Notes under the pieces: model-generated | Database searches by the model: none | Seen by the model: the letters and a program-made list of their open reading frames with translations, nothing else | What the model was told of the DNA's origin: nothing | Part shown: positions 23,605 through 34,193 of the stretch, in pieces | Layout of the letters: each line of letters begins with the position of its first letter | Numbering within the stretch: the stretch's first letter is position 1 | From: Astragalus membranaceus | Lineage: Eukaryota > Streptophyta > Magnoliopsida > Fabales > Fabaceae | DNA: 64,000 nucleotides | NCBI GenBank assembly: GCA_039519185.1 | Contig: CM076847.1 | Location: forward strand, 42,938,916 to 43,002,915 | Reading direction: 5' to 3' | Made by a program: the position numbers and the translations under genes

Positions 23605-23800
23605 CTCTGAAACCTTTAGGTTTTTATTTGAAAGGCAAAAGTATATATTAATGGGAGTACCAGGGGGTACTCAATCCAAATTCGAACCTGGGACCTTTGG
23701 ATTTTTATCTGAAAGGCAAAAGTATATATTAATGGGAGTACGAGGGGTACTCAACCCGTACAAAGCAATTAAAACCTCCCGTGGCCGAAACCTTTCGAGA
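23605..23800 (-). repeat. Two tandem copies of a LINE-type 3' tail
   Basis: A roughly 85-base unit occurs twice: CTGAAAGGCAAAAGTATATA then TTAATGGGAGTAC and GGGGTACTCAA. On the minus strand the second copy reads TTTGTACGGGTTGAGTACCC, matching the 3' end of the LINE at 39085-39130 (TTTGTACGGGTTGGAGTACC). I read them as minus-strand LINE 3' ends. Confidence 0.55.
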
Positions 23801-24063
23801 TTTTGAGGTGAGATCCAAACCCAATTACCGCTTGGAGTAAACCTTGTTAGTGATACAAATTGACTATAATAAGATTTGAACGCTTGCTTTGAGGTACAAG
23901 ACTAGGCCAAAAGAAGATTATCACCATACAATAATGCATGATGATATATACATGTGAGATTCCATATGTTCATAATAAACAACGTTGCTCACCCACTTTG
24001 CCCCATAGTTTTTTCACGTGGATACAATTTGTAGGACCTCTTTACATCATTTATTCCCGACAT

Positions 24064-24072
24064 ATGTATGAA
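24064..24072. repeat. Left 9-base target duplication of the MULE
   Basis: ATGTATGAA, identical to 32837-32845. Confidence 0.85.
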
Positions 24073-24142
24073 CAGAAATGATATTCAGCCAAAGAATTAA
24101 GTCAAAATACAGCCAAAAACAGCAATACATACGATGGGCCCA
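24073..24142 (+). repeat. MULE left terminal inverted repeat
   Basis: Pairs with 32765-32836. Shared words: ATTCAGCCAAA, CAGCCAAAA and a GGG-CCCACC block. Imperfect, about 70 bases. Confidence 0.75.
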
Positions 24143-24199
24143 CCATAGTAATTTAAATGAAATAAAAAAACAAATTATTAGGTTTTACAAAAATAGTCA

Positions 24200-24528
24200 C
24201 TCCCACGTTCTCTCACACACAACTCTCTGTTCACGCTAACCCCTATTCTGAAACTCAACATCTCACGAAGGAGTCTCACCTCACGCACTCTCTCCTTCAA
24301 TCTCGCATTGTCTCCTTCAATCTTGCTCAGCCACCGGAAATACGCACTCTCCCCTTCAATCTCTCATTATCGCACCACCGTCAATCACGCACTCTCGCCG
24401 TTAATTTCGTATTCTCGCGGTCACGAAAGGTATTCTCACCGGAAACTGTTGATGATTCGCCAAGTCTGATCTGAAGAACTGCGAATTCGAAGTGGAAGAA
24501 TAACTGTGAATCCTAAGTTTGAGTCAAG
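24200..24528 (+). promoter_or_regulatory. MULE left-end leader exon with splice donor
   Basis: C/T-rich leader with repeats of CACGCACTCTC, ending in a donor-like CAAGTAAGTG at about 24526-24535. An acceptor (ATTGTGCAG, ending near 26873) just before the FAR1 start codon would remove a 2.3-kb intron. This is a model from splice consensus only. Confidence 0.4.
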
Positions 24529-24619
24529 TAAGTGTCTTTAGTATTTTTGGCTTGTGTAATCTGGATAATTTCTAAACTTTAATGATGTTATTCAAATGGG
24601 TTAACATTAAAATCCGTTA

Positions 24620-25610
24620 TCATGGGTTATGACCTAGCAAAGAAAAACATTTGACAAGCAGCTTGGTCTAAGACCTACAAAAGTTGGTTAGTTGGTGTTG
24701 GCATTTGGCTATCTGATTCAAAGTGACGAAGTAGATGTCAAAGTAGAAAACATTGACTTGCCCTTACTTCAACTGTCCTATTTAGCACTGAAATAGTTCC
24801 CTGTTGTCCTTTTAGAGTTAGATTTAAAGAAATAAATGTGATATACCAGATTGGTTTATGGCTTTGAAAAGTTGGTTAATTGGGGTAGTAATGTGGCTAT
24901 CTGGTTCAAATGGATTACGTACATGTCACACCAGAAACATTTGACTTATACTTACATTCATTGTCCTATTTAGCACTTAAATAGATCCCCCATGGCTCAT
25001 GTTGTTTGACAGTGAGTAGGAAATAATAGCATGTGAAAAACCAACTTGGAAAACTTGGTTAGCTGATATGTTAAGATGGCTTTTTGATTCAAAGTGACCA
25101 AAAAATGTGGCACATATCAGTTAAATAGTGTCGTCATGCTATTTCATTGTAATGTATTGCTGACCATTGTAACCTTTTGGGTTTATCTATATTATTACAT
25201 TTTGTATGAACACAATATTTGGTGTTCTAAGGCACTCATATAGTTCCTCTCTTTTGTGTTGTAAGGTGGTTTTTCATTGAAAGTTGTTAATTATATGCCG
25301 CTTATAAAAACCTTACATTAAAAGAGTCATATAGCACTCATATAGGACCCTCAAGCTGTGAAAAAACAGGTTGGTCTATTTAGCATTAAATTACTATCCT
25401 CATATGCTGTTTCACAGTAAGTACCACGAGAAAAGCATCTGAAAAACCAACTTGGTTTATCGGCTAAAAAATATGGTTAATTGGTATTGTAACTTGGTAA
25501 TTAGATTCAAATCAAGCAAAATATGTGCCGCTTGACAAATCTTTGACTTATCTTTGGCAAATCCCCTGGTCTCTTATTTAGGTGTCTTTAACTATGGAAG
25601 TTGTTAACTT
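24620..25610 (+). repeat. Degenerate about 200-base direct repeats in the MULE
   Basis: Four to five diverged copies of a unit containing GAAAAACCAACTTGG, AAAAGTTGGTTAATTGG, TAATGTGGCTATCTGGTTCAA, ACATTTGACTTATACTTAC and TCCTATTTAGCACTTAAATAG. More copies lie at 26330-26830 and 28150-28590. Confidence 0.75.
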
Positions 25611-25849
25611 CAGCTTGGAAACCCGTTGACATAACGAAGTCTTCATGTTTTTTGGAATTTCTTGTTGCTGCTTGAATCTGTTGCAATTCACAAATGGTTC
25701 TTTTGGTTTCTTTTCTAAGTTTGTCAAATTGTGGTTGCCTAAGAGATTCTTAACAATTATTCATTCTTGCTTTTTAACTTACAGGTAAGTGCAATGAAAA
25801 TTGCTAAATTGAAGAAGTTGCCTAAGTGAAGGGTTTGAGAATGATGTTG

Positions 25850-26330
25850 TATTTAAGTGCAATGAAAATTGCTAAATTGAAGAAATGATGATTGAGGCAA
25901 AAAGGAAAACAGTGTCCATCGTCTCTCGCAAAACAACTCTGCTCTCGATCCTCCCTCAACGAAAACATGGAAGCTCCCACCCTCTCTCGTTCCTCCCTCA
26001 ACCTCTGCTCTCACCCCTGACCTCCTCCCCCGGTAGTCGTCCGCCGTCGTAAAGACCACCACTCTAAGAAACACGCTTCTTCTTTTGTTCCATGACTCTT
26101 TGATCACTCTACTTCACCATCCAGCACCATTATGAGATCGTTCTCTTCTTCAAGATGATGGTAGATTAATTGATGGTACAATGTTTGTTTACTTCTTTCA
26201 ATTAACACAATTATAGGGTTTCTCCAAGTATATTTTGTAAATTAGCATTTCTTTTTGTTTTGTTAGGGTGCTTCAACATGATATAACAAAAAAAACAAGA
26301 AAACCATGAATGTTTGTGCTATTAAGGACA
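25850..26330. other. C/T-rich segment and spacer in the MULE
   Basis: 25900-26110 is rich in CCTCCCTCAAC-like words and may be captured leader or exon sequence; the 84-residue minus frame (25853-26107) has no motif I recognise. A 30-base word containing GCAATGAAAATTGCTAAATT occurs twice (25793 and 25859). Confidence 0.4.
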
Positions 26331-26830
26331 TTTGACTTTGTGTTTGTATTCTGGTTACTCGTTAGAAAGAAAAGACTGTAAAAAATCAGCTTGGTTTATG
26401 ACATCCAAAAGTTGGTTAATTGTAGTTGTAATGTGGCTATCTGGTTCAAATGGAGCATGTACATGTCAGACTAGAAATCTTTTAGTTATAGTTACATTAA
26501 TTGTCCTATTTAGCACTTAAATAGAGTCCTCGTGTTGTTCATAGTGAGTAGGGAAGAATAGCATGTGAAAAACCAAGTTTGGGTTAGATTGAGCCCTCTT
26601 GTCCTTTACAGTTAGATTGAAAGAAATAATTGTGAAATACCAGATTGGTTTATGGCTTTGAAAAGTTGGTTAATTGGGGCAGTAATGTGGCTATCTGGTT
26701 GAAATGGATTTTGTACATGTCACACCAAGAACATTTGAGTTATACTTAAGAAATTGGGGTTGAAAAGTTGGTTAATTGGGGTTGTTTAGCTGATATGTTA
26801 AGAAATTTTGGTTTACATCTATACACTATA
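26330..26830 (+). repeat. Further copies of the about 200-base MULE repeat
   Basis: Two to three copies directly before the FAR1 gene, with AGTTGGTTAATTG and ATGTGGCTATCTGGTTCAAA. Confidence 0.7.
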
Positions 26831-26904
26831 TTAAATTTAATATAAGCTATACATAATTGGATTTTATTGTGCAGTACTACTGTGACGCCGACATCTAAAA
26901 TTTC

Positions 26905-27972
26905 ATGGAATTGGAGGGTAGTGATACATTCGTGGAGGGTGATAGTGCTGAGGCTGAAGGTATAACAGTTGACAACCCCAACAATGACAATACATGTTGG
27001 GAGCCAACAATCGGGATGTGTTTTGCTTCATTAGATGAGGGGATATCATATTATGGTGAGTATGCTTTAAAAAAAGGATTTGGATGGAAAATTAGAACAT
27101 CAGTAAAGGGAAAAGATGGGGCAATCAACTACAGAATTCTGTCATGCTCGAGAGAGGGGTCTAGCACGCAAATGTCAAAAATTCCATATTCATTGAAGAC
27201 ACTTCCGACTAGGGTGAGCAATTGTCCTGCCAAGATATGTTTCAAGTTAGAAACAGATGGAGTATGGTATATCAAAAAATTTGTAGATGAGCATTGTCAC
27301 CAGTTGAGCCCCACAAAGTCAAGGTTGTTTAGGGCAAACAAGAAAATAAATCTGCATGTGAAGAGAACAATCCAAATCAACAATGAAGCGGACGTGAGGA
27401 TTAACAAAACTTTCCAATCTCTTTCCAAGCGCAAAGGTCGTCCTCCTGCAAACAGAAAAATATCTATAGTTGAGAAAGTTGTTAAAAAGAGAGTGAATAA
27501 GCGAACCAAGCGAGCTAATGACAAAAACAATACGGAGGTTTGTGTTGTTTTTTAACAAATTATGTATTAAGCATTAAACTCCATATCACATGCATCTTAC
27601 TGTTTTTTGTATAATGTGTAGGCGGGCAATATTGGAACCGTGGGTATGGAAGTCAACACCGACATTTGTGTGGAATCAACTGTTGAGGTTACTACTGGTG
27701 GAGATGTTACGGAAGTAACTACTTTGGTTCGTGTCCATTATAAGATTTTACTAAAAGTGTAGACAATGCAACTAACAACTTTAGTTCCTCTTGTCAGGCA
27801 TGTTGTTTGATTGTCTGTTATTAGAGTTTTTATTTATATGTTCATGTTGTTAAACAAAATAAGTGATTATTAACAGGTAGGAGGTGATCATGGAACTTTT
27901 GGCAAACATGGAAACAGACTTCACGGGATTGTCACAATTGACTACACGGGATTGTCCCTGACTTTAGCTTGA
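26905..27972 (+). CDS. FAR1 DNA-binding-domain protein lacking the transposase core
   Basis: Model of three exons: 26905-27537, 27622-27714 and 27877-27972, giving about 273 residues with frames kept across both introns (GAG|GT...TGTAG|GCG and GAA|GTAACT...ACAG|GTA). Exon 1 holds a FAR1-type domain: IGMCFASLDEGISYYGEYAL, GFGWKIRTS, CSREG, a CPA block and WYIKKFVDEHCHQLSP supply the expected Cys/His zinc ligands. After the linker that normally leads to the transposase (INKTFQSL) it passes straight to SKRKGRPPANRKISIVEK, which resembles the far C-terminus of FAR1-like proteins. The MULE catalytic domain is absent without a frame break. Without splicing, exon 1 reads on to 216 residues and stops at 27555. 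It could bind the element ends without cutting; that is inference. Length is about a third of a full FAR1-type transposase. Confidence 0.75.
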
Positions 27973-28582
27973 AGGATACTCCCTGCATATTAATGGTCAT
28001 GAGTATTTTTTATTGTAATTAAAGATATATGTATATTAATGCTCATGAGAAATTTTTGTTGTAATTAGACATATATGTATCTTTTGATTAGTATTGATGT
28101 AAATGTTGTAAATGACATCAGGTTCATGTTTTGATACTCTTTGTATAGACAGTGTGTAATGTTGAAGTTAACATGTTGATTAATGTTGTTTCACAGTCAT
28201 ACATCAAAGATATAGTGCCCTCGTGCTGTTTCAAAGTGCGTACCAAAGAAAACCATCTCAAAACCAGCTTGGTGTATTGCCTATAAAAGTTGGTGAATTG
28301 ACGTTGTAATGTGGCTATCTGTTTAGAAATTAGGAAGTACATGTTACCACCCAAACCTTTGAATTTTACTTACTTCAATTATGATATGTAGCAGTTAAAT
28401 AGTTCTCTCATGCTCTTCACAAGTGAGTACCACAAGAGAAGTATCTGAAAAACCAACTTCGTTTATGGGCTAAAACATACGGTTATTTGCTATTGTAAGT
28501 TGGTCATTAGATTCAACTCGAGAAAAATATGTGCCGCTTGACAAACCTTTCAGTTGGCATTACATTAATAGAGTCATACATC
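27973..28582 (+). repeat. 3' flank of the FAR1 gene and more 200-base repeats
   Basis: After the stop, a TATATGTATATTAATGCTCATGAG-type word occurs twice (near 27985 and 28027), then two more degenerate copies of the 200-base MULE repeat (28150-28590). No ORF supported. Confidence 0.55.
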
Positions 28583-30050
28583 ACTGATATAGTCAGATAT
28601 TCGCATAGGGATTAGGTCATCTCCTTTCATTTGAGTAGCCAAGACCAATGACCAAGGTATCCAAGCAATTCACCAACTTTTTTAACACAATAGCCAACCC
28701 ACCTTAGTCTAAAACCATTATGACATATGTCTGTGTGGATACATGGGACACCAAATAAGGGTACTCTGAATCTTGATATGTCAGATATTCGCATAGGGGT
28801 TAGGTCACGTCCTTTCATTTGAGTAGCCAAGACCAATGACCAAGATAGCCAAGCAATTCACCAACTTTTTTAACACAATAGCCAACCCACCTTAGTCCAA
28901 AACCATTATGACATATGGCTATTGTGTTAAAAAAGTTGGTGAATTGCTTGGATACCTTGGTCATTGGTCATGGCTACTCAAATGAAAGGAGATGACCTAA
29001 CCCCTATGCGAATATATGACATATCAAGGTTCAGAGTACCCTTATTTGGTGTCCCATGTGAACACACAGTCATATGTCATAATGGTTTTGGACTAAGGTG
29101 GGTTGGCTATTGTGTTAAAAAAAGTTGGTGAATTGCTTGGATACCTTGGTCATTGGTCTTGGCTACTCAAATGAAAGGAGATGACCTAACCCCTATGCGA
29201 ATATATGACATATGAAGGTTCATAGTACCCTACATTGGTGTCCCATGTATCCACACTGTCATATGTCATAATTGTTTTGAAATAAAGAGGGTTGGCTATT
29301 GTGGTAAAAAAGTTGGTGAATTGCTTGTCTACCTTGGTCATATGTCTTGGCAACTCAAATGAAAGGACATGACCTAACCCCTATGCGAATATATGACATA
29401 TGAAGGTTCATAGTACCCTACATTGGTGTCCCATGTATCCACACAGTCATATGTCATAATGGTTTTGAAGTAAGGAGGGTTGGCTATTGTGGTAAAAAAG
29501 TTGGTGAATTGCTTGTCTACCTTGGTCATTGGTCTTGGCAACTCAAATGAAAGGACATGACCTAACCCCTATGCGAATATATGACATATGAAGGTTCATA
29601 GTACCCTACATTGGTGTCCCATGTATCCACACTGTCATATGTCATAATGGTTTTGAAGTAAGGAGGGCTGGCTATTGTGTTAAAAAAGCTGGTGAATTGC
29701 TTGTCTACCTTGGTCATTGGTCTTGGCAACTCAATTGAAAGGACATGACCTAACCCCTATGCGAATATATGACATATGAAGGTTCATAGTACCCTACATT
29801 GGTGTCCCATGTATCCACACTGTCATGTGTCATAATGGTTTTGAAGTAAGGAGGGCTGGCTATTGTGTTAAAAAAGCTGGTGAATTGCTTGTCTACCTTG
29901 GTCATTGGTCTTGGCAACTCAAATGAAAGGACATGACCTAACCCCTATGCGAATATATGACATATGAAGGTTCATAGTACCCTACATTGGTGTCCCATGT
30001 ATCCACACTGTCATATGACCTAACCCCTATGCGAATATATGACATATGAT
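28583..30050. repeat. 188-base array with two inverted and six direct copies
   Basis: Forward units start GCTATTGTGTTAAAAAAGTT at 28918, 29106, 29295, 29483, 29671 and 29859 (spacing 188-189; the last is truncated). Left of 28917 two copies lie in the opposite orientation (28583-28780 and 28781-28917), so the sequence folds about a centre at 28917 with an arm of at least 325 bases. Units contain CCTAACCCCTATGCGAATAT and GGTGTCCCATGTATCCACAC. The last four copies are nearly identical, indicating recent expansion or homogenisation. No coding frame is conserved. Confidence 0.92.
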
Positions 30051-30256
30051 GGTTAATAAACCAACCTTGGAGTCCTCATACAAAATAAGAGGGAAGTTAA
30101 CAGAAATATAAAGAAATAATTAAGACAACCGAAACAAAACAACTTATACTGAAAATTTGACATAAAATAAATTTTCCATTGCAGAATATTACATAGAACC
30201 AAAATCTTAAATTATTACACAGATTTAGAGTTGAAAAACTACAGAAACCTTCCAAA
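30051..30256. other. AT-rich spacer in the MULE
   Basis: Between the array and the PPR fragment; could be 3' sequence of the captured gene. No motif. Confidence 0.4.
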
Positions 30257-30463
30257 TCACACTTGTGTTAGCAGCAAGAGGCCTTCCAAATCATCAATTA
30301 GACCATGTTGCACATATCCTATCATCATAGCAATCCAAGTAGTGACATTCTTATATGGCACTGCATCAAATATCTTCACTGCCCTATTTAAGTCCCCATT
30401 CTGAATGAAACCTGTGGTCATTGAATTCCACAATGGCATATTCCTCTCAGACATTCTCCACAT
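30257..30463 (-). pseudogene. Captured PPR-protein fragment
   Basis: A 68-residue minus frame with pentatricopeptide-repeat text: MSERNMPLWNSMTTGFIQNG, DLNRAVKIFDAVPYKNVTTW and MIGYVQHG, about two PLS-type repeats. PPR proteins bind organelle RNA; a piece this short would not work. It lies inside the MULE, antisense to the FAR1 gene, so it is best read as a transduplicated host fragment. The parent gene cannot be named. Confidence 0.75.
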
Positions 30464-30645
30464 AACCTATGATCATTACATATGTCTTGAACTTTTTGAT
30501 AGGTTCGTAATGTCATTTCTTAGAATGTAATGATCATAGTAACCACCCCAAAAAATGTAATGATCATATGTCTCCACATAACCTATGATCATTACATATT
30601 TTGCTTCATTCAATTGAATCATAGTAACCACCCCAAAAAATGTAA
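30456..30645. repeat. Direct duplication beside the PPR fragment
   Basis: CTCCACATAACCTATGATCA is present at 30456 and 30572, and ATCATAGTAACCACCCCAAA at 30531 and 30619: a roughly 100-base tandem duplication. It contains ATGATCATTACAT palindromic words. Confidence 0.7.
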
Positions 30646-31083
30646 CAGCTGAAGGACTTTAACAGGTGATGGTACACTAGAAGTGATGAATGGTGCTTCA
30701 ATAGTGCTCCAATTTGAAACTTTTACATTATAGTACTAATCTCATAACCCCTCCATTGACACAAATTCACACTTGTGTTAGCAGCAACAGTGCTGCCTTC
30801 CAGTGTTGGAGTTGCTTTTGGACAGCCTGTATTCAAGGCAACAACAGCAAATATATCAATAGTAATTCATGTACATTTCCTCAATAGATGATTATATTTG
30901 TCTTTCAACAGTTCAGAAGCCTCATTAGAAAGGAATCTGATGAGAAATCAACCAAATGTGATGGAGACATATATGCTGGATATCAAAATAAATTCAAAGA
31001 TTGAAACTATAAACTTTTCTACCAATACAAAATTGGAAGATATATCATTGCTTTAAAATGGACACTGAATTGAGTGAAAATAC

Positions 31084-31120
31084 CTTTGCATTAATTTGGC
31101 ATACATCCCAGTGGCAGCAT
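31084..31120 (-). pseudogene. Possible captured micro-exon
   Basis: Minus strand GCAG|ATGCTGCC...CAAAG|GTATTT would give a 37-base exon (AATGMYAKLMQ in one frame). It does not join in phase with the exon at 31358-31539, so they may come from different genes or one is damaged. Confidence 0.35.
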
Positions 31121-31357
31121 CTGCCAAAAAATAAGATGAATGTAAAAGCATAAACTCCTTAAACTCATGGTGGCACTCTCAAAGCTTTATGATTCATTGA
31201 AATTAGTGCATTTCCTTAAACCATCCCTTATCTCCTTTAACAACTCTTTAATTTTGATACCCTTTCTGCAAGAAGGCAGCGTGAAATTTTGACTTAAGCC
31301 AATGAGGGTAATATGAAAAGATAAAAATTAAGGTGAAACAAAATGTCAAGAACTTAC

Positions 31358-31539
31358 AAAACACTAACTCCAACAACAGAGAGAGGTCTTGGATAGTCCT
31401 CAAGTTCTTTTTCCTTTCTGTCACTTTCATCGGAAGATAATTGAGCAGAAACTTCAGAGCTTGGTTTTGGTTCAGAAGATGCACCATTGTTGCCAATGCT
31501 CAAAATTTCTTGAGTTAAAGATGGAAGCCTGTCCTTTAC
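31358..31539 (-). pseudogene. Captured exon of an unrecognised host gene
   Basis: 182 bases bounded by acceptor TTTCAG and donor GTAAGTTC on the minus strand. It encodes VKDRLPSLTQEIL, a Ser/Glu-rich middle and ELEDYPRPLSVVGVSVL. The composition and both splice sites suggest a genuine exon of a spliced plant gene carried by the MULE. I do not recognise the family. Part of it (MVQKMHHCCQ on the opposite strand, near 31585) is repeated just outside: a roughly 35-base word with GGTTCAGAAGATGCACCATT occurs at 31469 and 31581. Confidence 0.55.
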
Positions 31540-31599
31540 CTGAAATTAAAATTAGAAAGCGTAAACTTATTTACGGTACAATGGTTCAGAAGATGCACC

Positions 31600-32276
31600 A
31601 TTGTTGCCAATATAAAATGCTACAAAGCTTAAAATCATGGGAATACTGGGTAGATAGACACTAGATTTGAAACAATATAAAGAAATAAGTCATATTAATC
31701 TTAAACCAAGTCATAGGCATAGGGGGGAATTCTCTTTTCATGTTCCAAAAGAGGTTATTCTGATTTGTTTAGTGTGCTCAGTCATGAGCATAACAGAACC
31801 CATGGATTTGAACTTATAAAACTAGCCAAGCAACACAAATCACTATTTTCACAATTCCTTGGAATGCCCCAGAAGATAGAATCTAGCTTGATCACAACAA
31901 CTACCTTCAAGACAATGAACCATCAACCTAGAATATGAATAAGTCTTTTCCAATCCCTCTTGCAACTCTATAAGTGAAAACCCATAAACCAATGGATTTT
32001 TACAACTACTCAGGATTCTACAACAGGGTAGAAATTCCAGTATAGCTACTAGTAGTCATTTTGTATGATCAGATAACCACAACTCAGAAATTAAAACTGT
32101 TTTAAACTACTAAAAATCAAGACTTTATTACTACTCGTCTACCCATACGCCAATGAAATAATATATAGTATATGGGGGTAAATAAATAGTAATAGTAATA
32201 GATCTGAAATGGGTTTTTCTAATATGGTAACTAAAGGGATTGGCAATAGAAGTTTACAATGATTTAGTTTTACTTA
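31600..32276. other. Intron-like AT-rich sequence in the MULE
   Basis: No ORF; probably intron of the minus-strand captured unit, since a donor (AAACTGTAAGTAAAAC) lies at about 32277 on the minus strand. Confidence 0.4.
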
Positions 32277-32720
32277 CAGTTTGAGGAGATGAAGTTGTTG
32301 ATTAGTAGATCGAATTGAATGAGTTGAATAAGAGAACGAGAGATGTGGTTGATGTTTGCGAAAATGAAAAGTGAAGCTCAAATCACCATTTTATCTGAGA
32401 TGAGAATGAGAAGGGAACGAAGGTTAGCTTTATGGTTGGGGCTTCTGGTTTTAGCGTTATCGCTGTGTGGTTGGGGTTTTATTTCAATGTAGGGAACGAA
32501 AGTAAGAAGTTGAGTGCTTGAGATATTTGAGTGAGCACAGAGAGAAAACGTGGGGAAAAAAACCCTATCGCTGGAGCTTGGAGGGGAGATCTCGTGCAGA
32601 GGAGCGGTGCGGTTCGTTGGAAGAAGAGCGGTGAAGAGGATGGGGAAAAAGGTTGCTGAGGAAGGAGAAGAAGGGTTTCACGGAGAGAAAAGAGAAGATG
32701 GGTTACACGGTTTATCTTAA
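32277..32720 (-). promoter_or_regulatory. MULE right-end leader exon
   Basis: On the minus strand, a C/T-rich 5' leader-like stretch starts just inside the right inverted repeat and runs to the donor near 32277. Mirrors the arrangement at the left end, so both ends could promote transcription inward. Confidence 0.4.
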
Positions 32721-32764
32721 TTTGACAAGCAGTTTCTATTAAAATAAATATTAAATCTTATTTA

Positions 32765-32836
32765 AAATCCAACCGGGTCCCACCACCGTATATTTGGCTG
32801 ATTTTGGCTGGATTTTTTGGCTGAATAGCATTATTG
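32765..32836 (-). repeat. MULE right terminal inverted repeat
   Basis: Inverted partner of 24073-24142 (CAATAATGCTATTCAGCC on the minus strand). Confidence 0.75.
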
Positions 32837-32845
32837 ATGTATGAA
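32837..32845. repeat. Right 9-base target duplication of the MULE
   Basis: ATGTATGAA, identical to 24064-24072. Confidence 0.85.
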
Positions 32846-33114
32846 ACACATAAGATAGCTCCAATTAAGAAAATGGGACTGTGCTCCCTTTTCTCTCATC
32901 ATCTATTTTAGGTTTTATATTAAACGATTCCTTTGCTTATATCCAAAGTTAAACGAATGATTTATATATGGAGATTAACTAGTAAAATATAATAAGAAAC
33001 GAAAAGATACGTAGTTTCCTTGATAGAAAATAACAAATTGGTGGGTTAAGTTAGATTCTATCCTAAAGTTCCACTGGTTTTAATATAAATGGAATTACAC
33101 GACTTATAAATAAA

Positions 33115-33147
33115 TAGCACATAAATTTGATAAACCTTTTAAGGAAT
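33115..33147 (+). pseudogene. LINE 5' stub cut off by the CACTA insertion
   Basis: Reading CCTTTTAAGGAA on into the sequence after the CACTA element gives PFKEYWEEVKGDV, the normal lead-in to a plant LINE reverse transcriptase. The stub is short, and the LINE is truncated upstream of it. Confidence 0.5.
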
Positions 33148-33164
33148 CACTAATGGAAAAAATG

Positions 33165-33470
33165 CATTTTATATCGGTTAAAATTGACATTTCATATCGG
33201 TTCCTGAACCGATGCCGAAAAAGGAGATATAAAAATACAGACATTTCATATCGATTCCTGAACCGTTATGAAAAGTTGTTTTTATAACGGTTGCACCTAG
33301 AACCGTTATGAAAAGTCAGTTTTTATCAAATATAAGGGTATTTTTGACATCGGTTTTTTGTTGGAACCGATATAAAAAGTACTTTTAACATCGGTTTTTT
33401 GTTGGAACCGATATAAAAAGTACTTTTCACATCGGTTATCCAGAGGAACCGATATGAAAAGGAGTTTTTT
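33165..33470. repeat. CACTA left subterminal repeats
   Basis: About ten copies of ATATCGGTT or its complement, often as closely spaced inverted pairs. ACATCGGTTTTTTGTTGGAA followed by CCGATATAAAAAGTACTTTT is present twice in tandem (33350 and 33390). Confidence 0.85.
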
Positions 33471-33539
33471 TTAAAAAAAAACGCGTTTCTGATCATGTAT
33501 TTTTAGTATCATATATGATACTGTACAGTGACCAACACT

Positions 33540-33757
33540 GCATCCATAAGCAAAATAATTTTTTCTCATTCTATCATGTTTTATACATAGGAAGAACACC
33601 ACACAAATATCAAGCCCAACTAGTGAAATATTTACAGCTTAATCTCAAACATCCATAAGCAAAATAATTTTTTCTCATTCTATCATGTTTTATACATAGA
33701 AGAACACCACACAAATATCAAGCCCAACTAGTGAAATGTTTACAACTTAATCTCAAA
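33540..33757. repeat. Two-copy tandem duplication, about 108 bases
   Basis: CATCCATAAGCAAAATAATT through AATCTCAAAC occurs at 33541 and 33649 with only a few differences. Confidence 0.9.
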
Positions 33758-33899
33758 CAAGGACAACAACTACATTATTGAATGGAAATGAGATTTTCAT
33801 AGTACATGTGCTACACGATAATAACCCGGACTACCTAATTTATAACATTGCCAAATCTAAAATCTAAAAACAAAAGATCCATAAAAGTTCTTCAGTAAC

Positions 33900-34066
33900 C
33901 ATTTATTTCAGTTCCAGCGAGTTCTTCATTCCCGTATATGCACATCTCAGTGGGATAACTTCGTGATCTAGCATGAACAAGTTGAGCAAGTAAAGGTCAC
34001 TGATTAAAGCATCTCTTGGATTCTTCCACAGTTTCCTGCTAACTTCTTGTGGGATTCTATTCCCTT
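33900..34066 (-). pseudogene. Captured terminal exon, gene not recognised
   Basis: After a TTTTAATTTTAG acceptor the minus strand reads GNRIPQEVSRKLWKNPRDAL, then ISDLYLLNLF and a stop near 33901. It looks like a last exon, but I recognise no family. Lies downstream of the CTR9-like exon on the same strand. Confidence 0.4.
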
Positions 34067-34112
34067 CTAAAATTAAAAAGGAGAATAAAGAAGTCATAAG
34101 GGTAATAGTTAC

Positions 34113-34193
34113 CAGTTCAATGCTTAACAGAATGTTGTTCCAAGCTTTTGCAATGACAGCTAACCTCAGATATGCATCAACGTAGTCTGGGTA
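34113..34193 (-). pseudogene. Captured CTR9-like exon (PAF1 complex)
   Basis: Exactly 27 codons between acceptor TATCTCCAG and donor GTAACTATT on the minus strand: YPDYVDAYLRLAVIAKAWNN then ILLSIEL. This matches, from memory, a TPR segment of CTR9 (VIP6/ELF8 in Arabidopsis), a subunit of the PAF1 transcription-elongation complex. Only one exon is present, so it is a captured fragment. Splice sites are intact, so it could be spliced into a chimeric transcript. Confidence 0.72.

Larger units (their letters stand above)
24073..32836 (+). mobile_element. Mutator-like element (MULE), 8.76 kb
   Basis: Flanked by a perfect 9-base duplication (ATGTATGAA). The left end CAGAAATGATATTCAGCC pairs with the inverted right end CAATAATGCTATTCAGCC (15 of 18), and similarity extends inward to a GGGCCCACC/GGTGGGACCC region about 65 bases in. 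Both inner flanks look like plant 5' leaders: pyrimidine-rich at 24190-24520 on plus, and 32280-32720 pyrimidine-rich on minus. Inside are a plus-strand FAR1-domain gene, a degenerate repeat family, an inverted/tandem array, and minus-strand captured exons. No transposase catalytic core was found, so it is non-autonomous as it stands. Confidence 0.88.

Noticed and set aside
28583..30050. CRISPR-like regular repeat spacing
   Set aside because: Units are 188 bases and contiguous with no unique spacers; plant transposon context.
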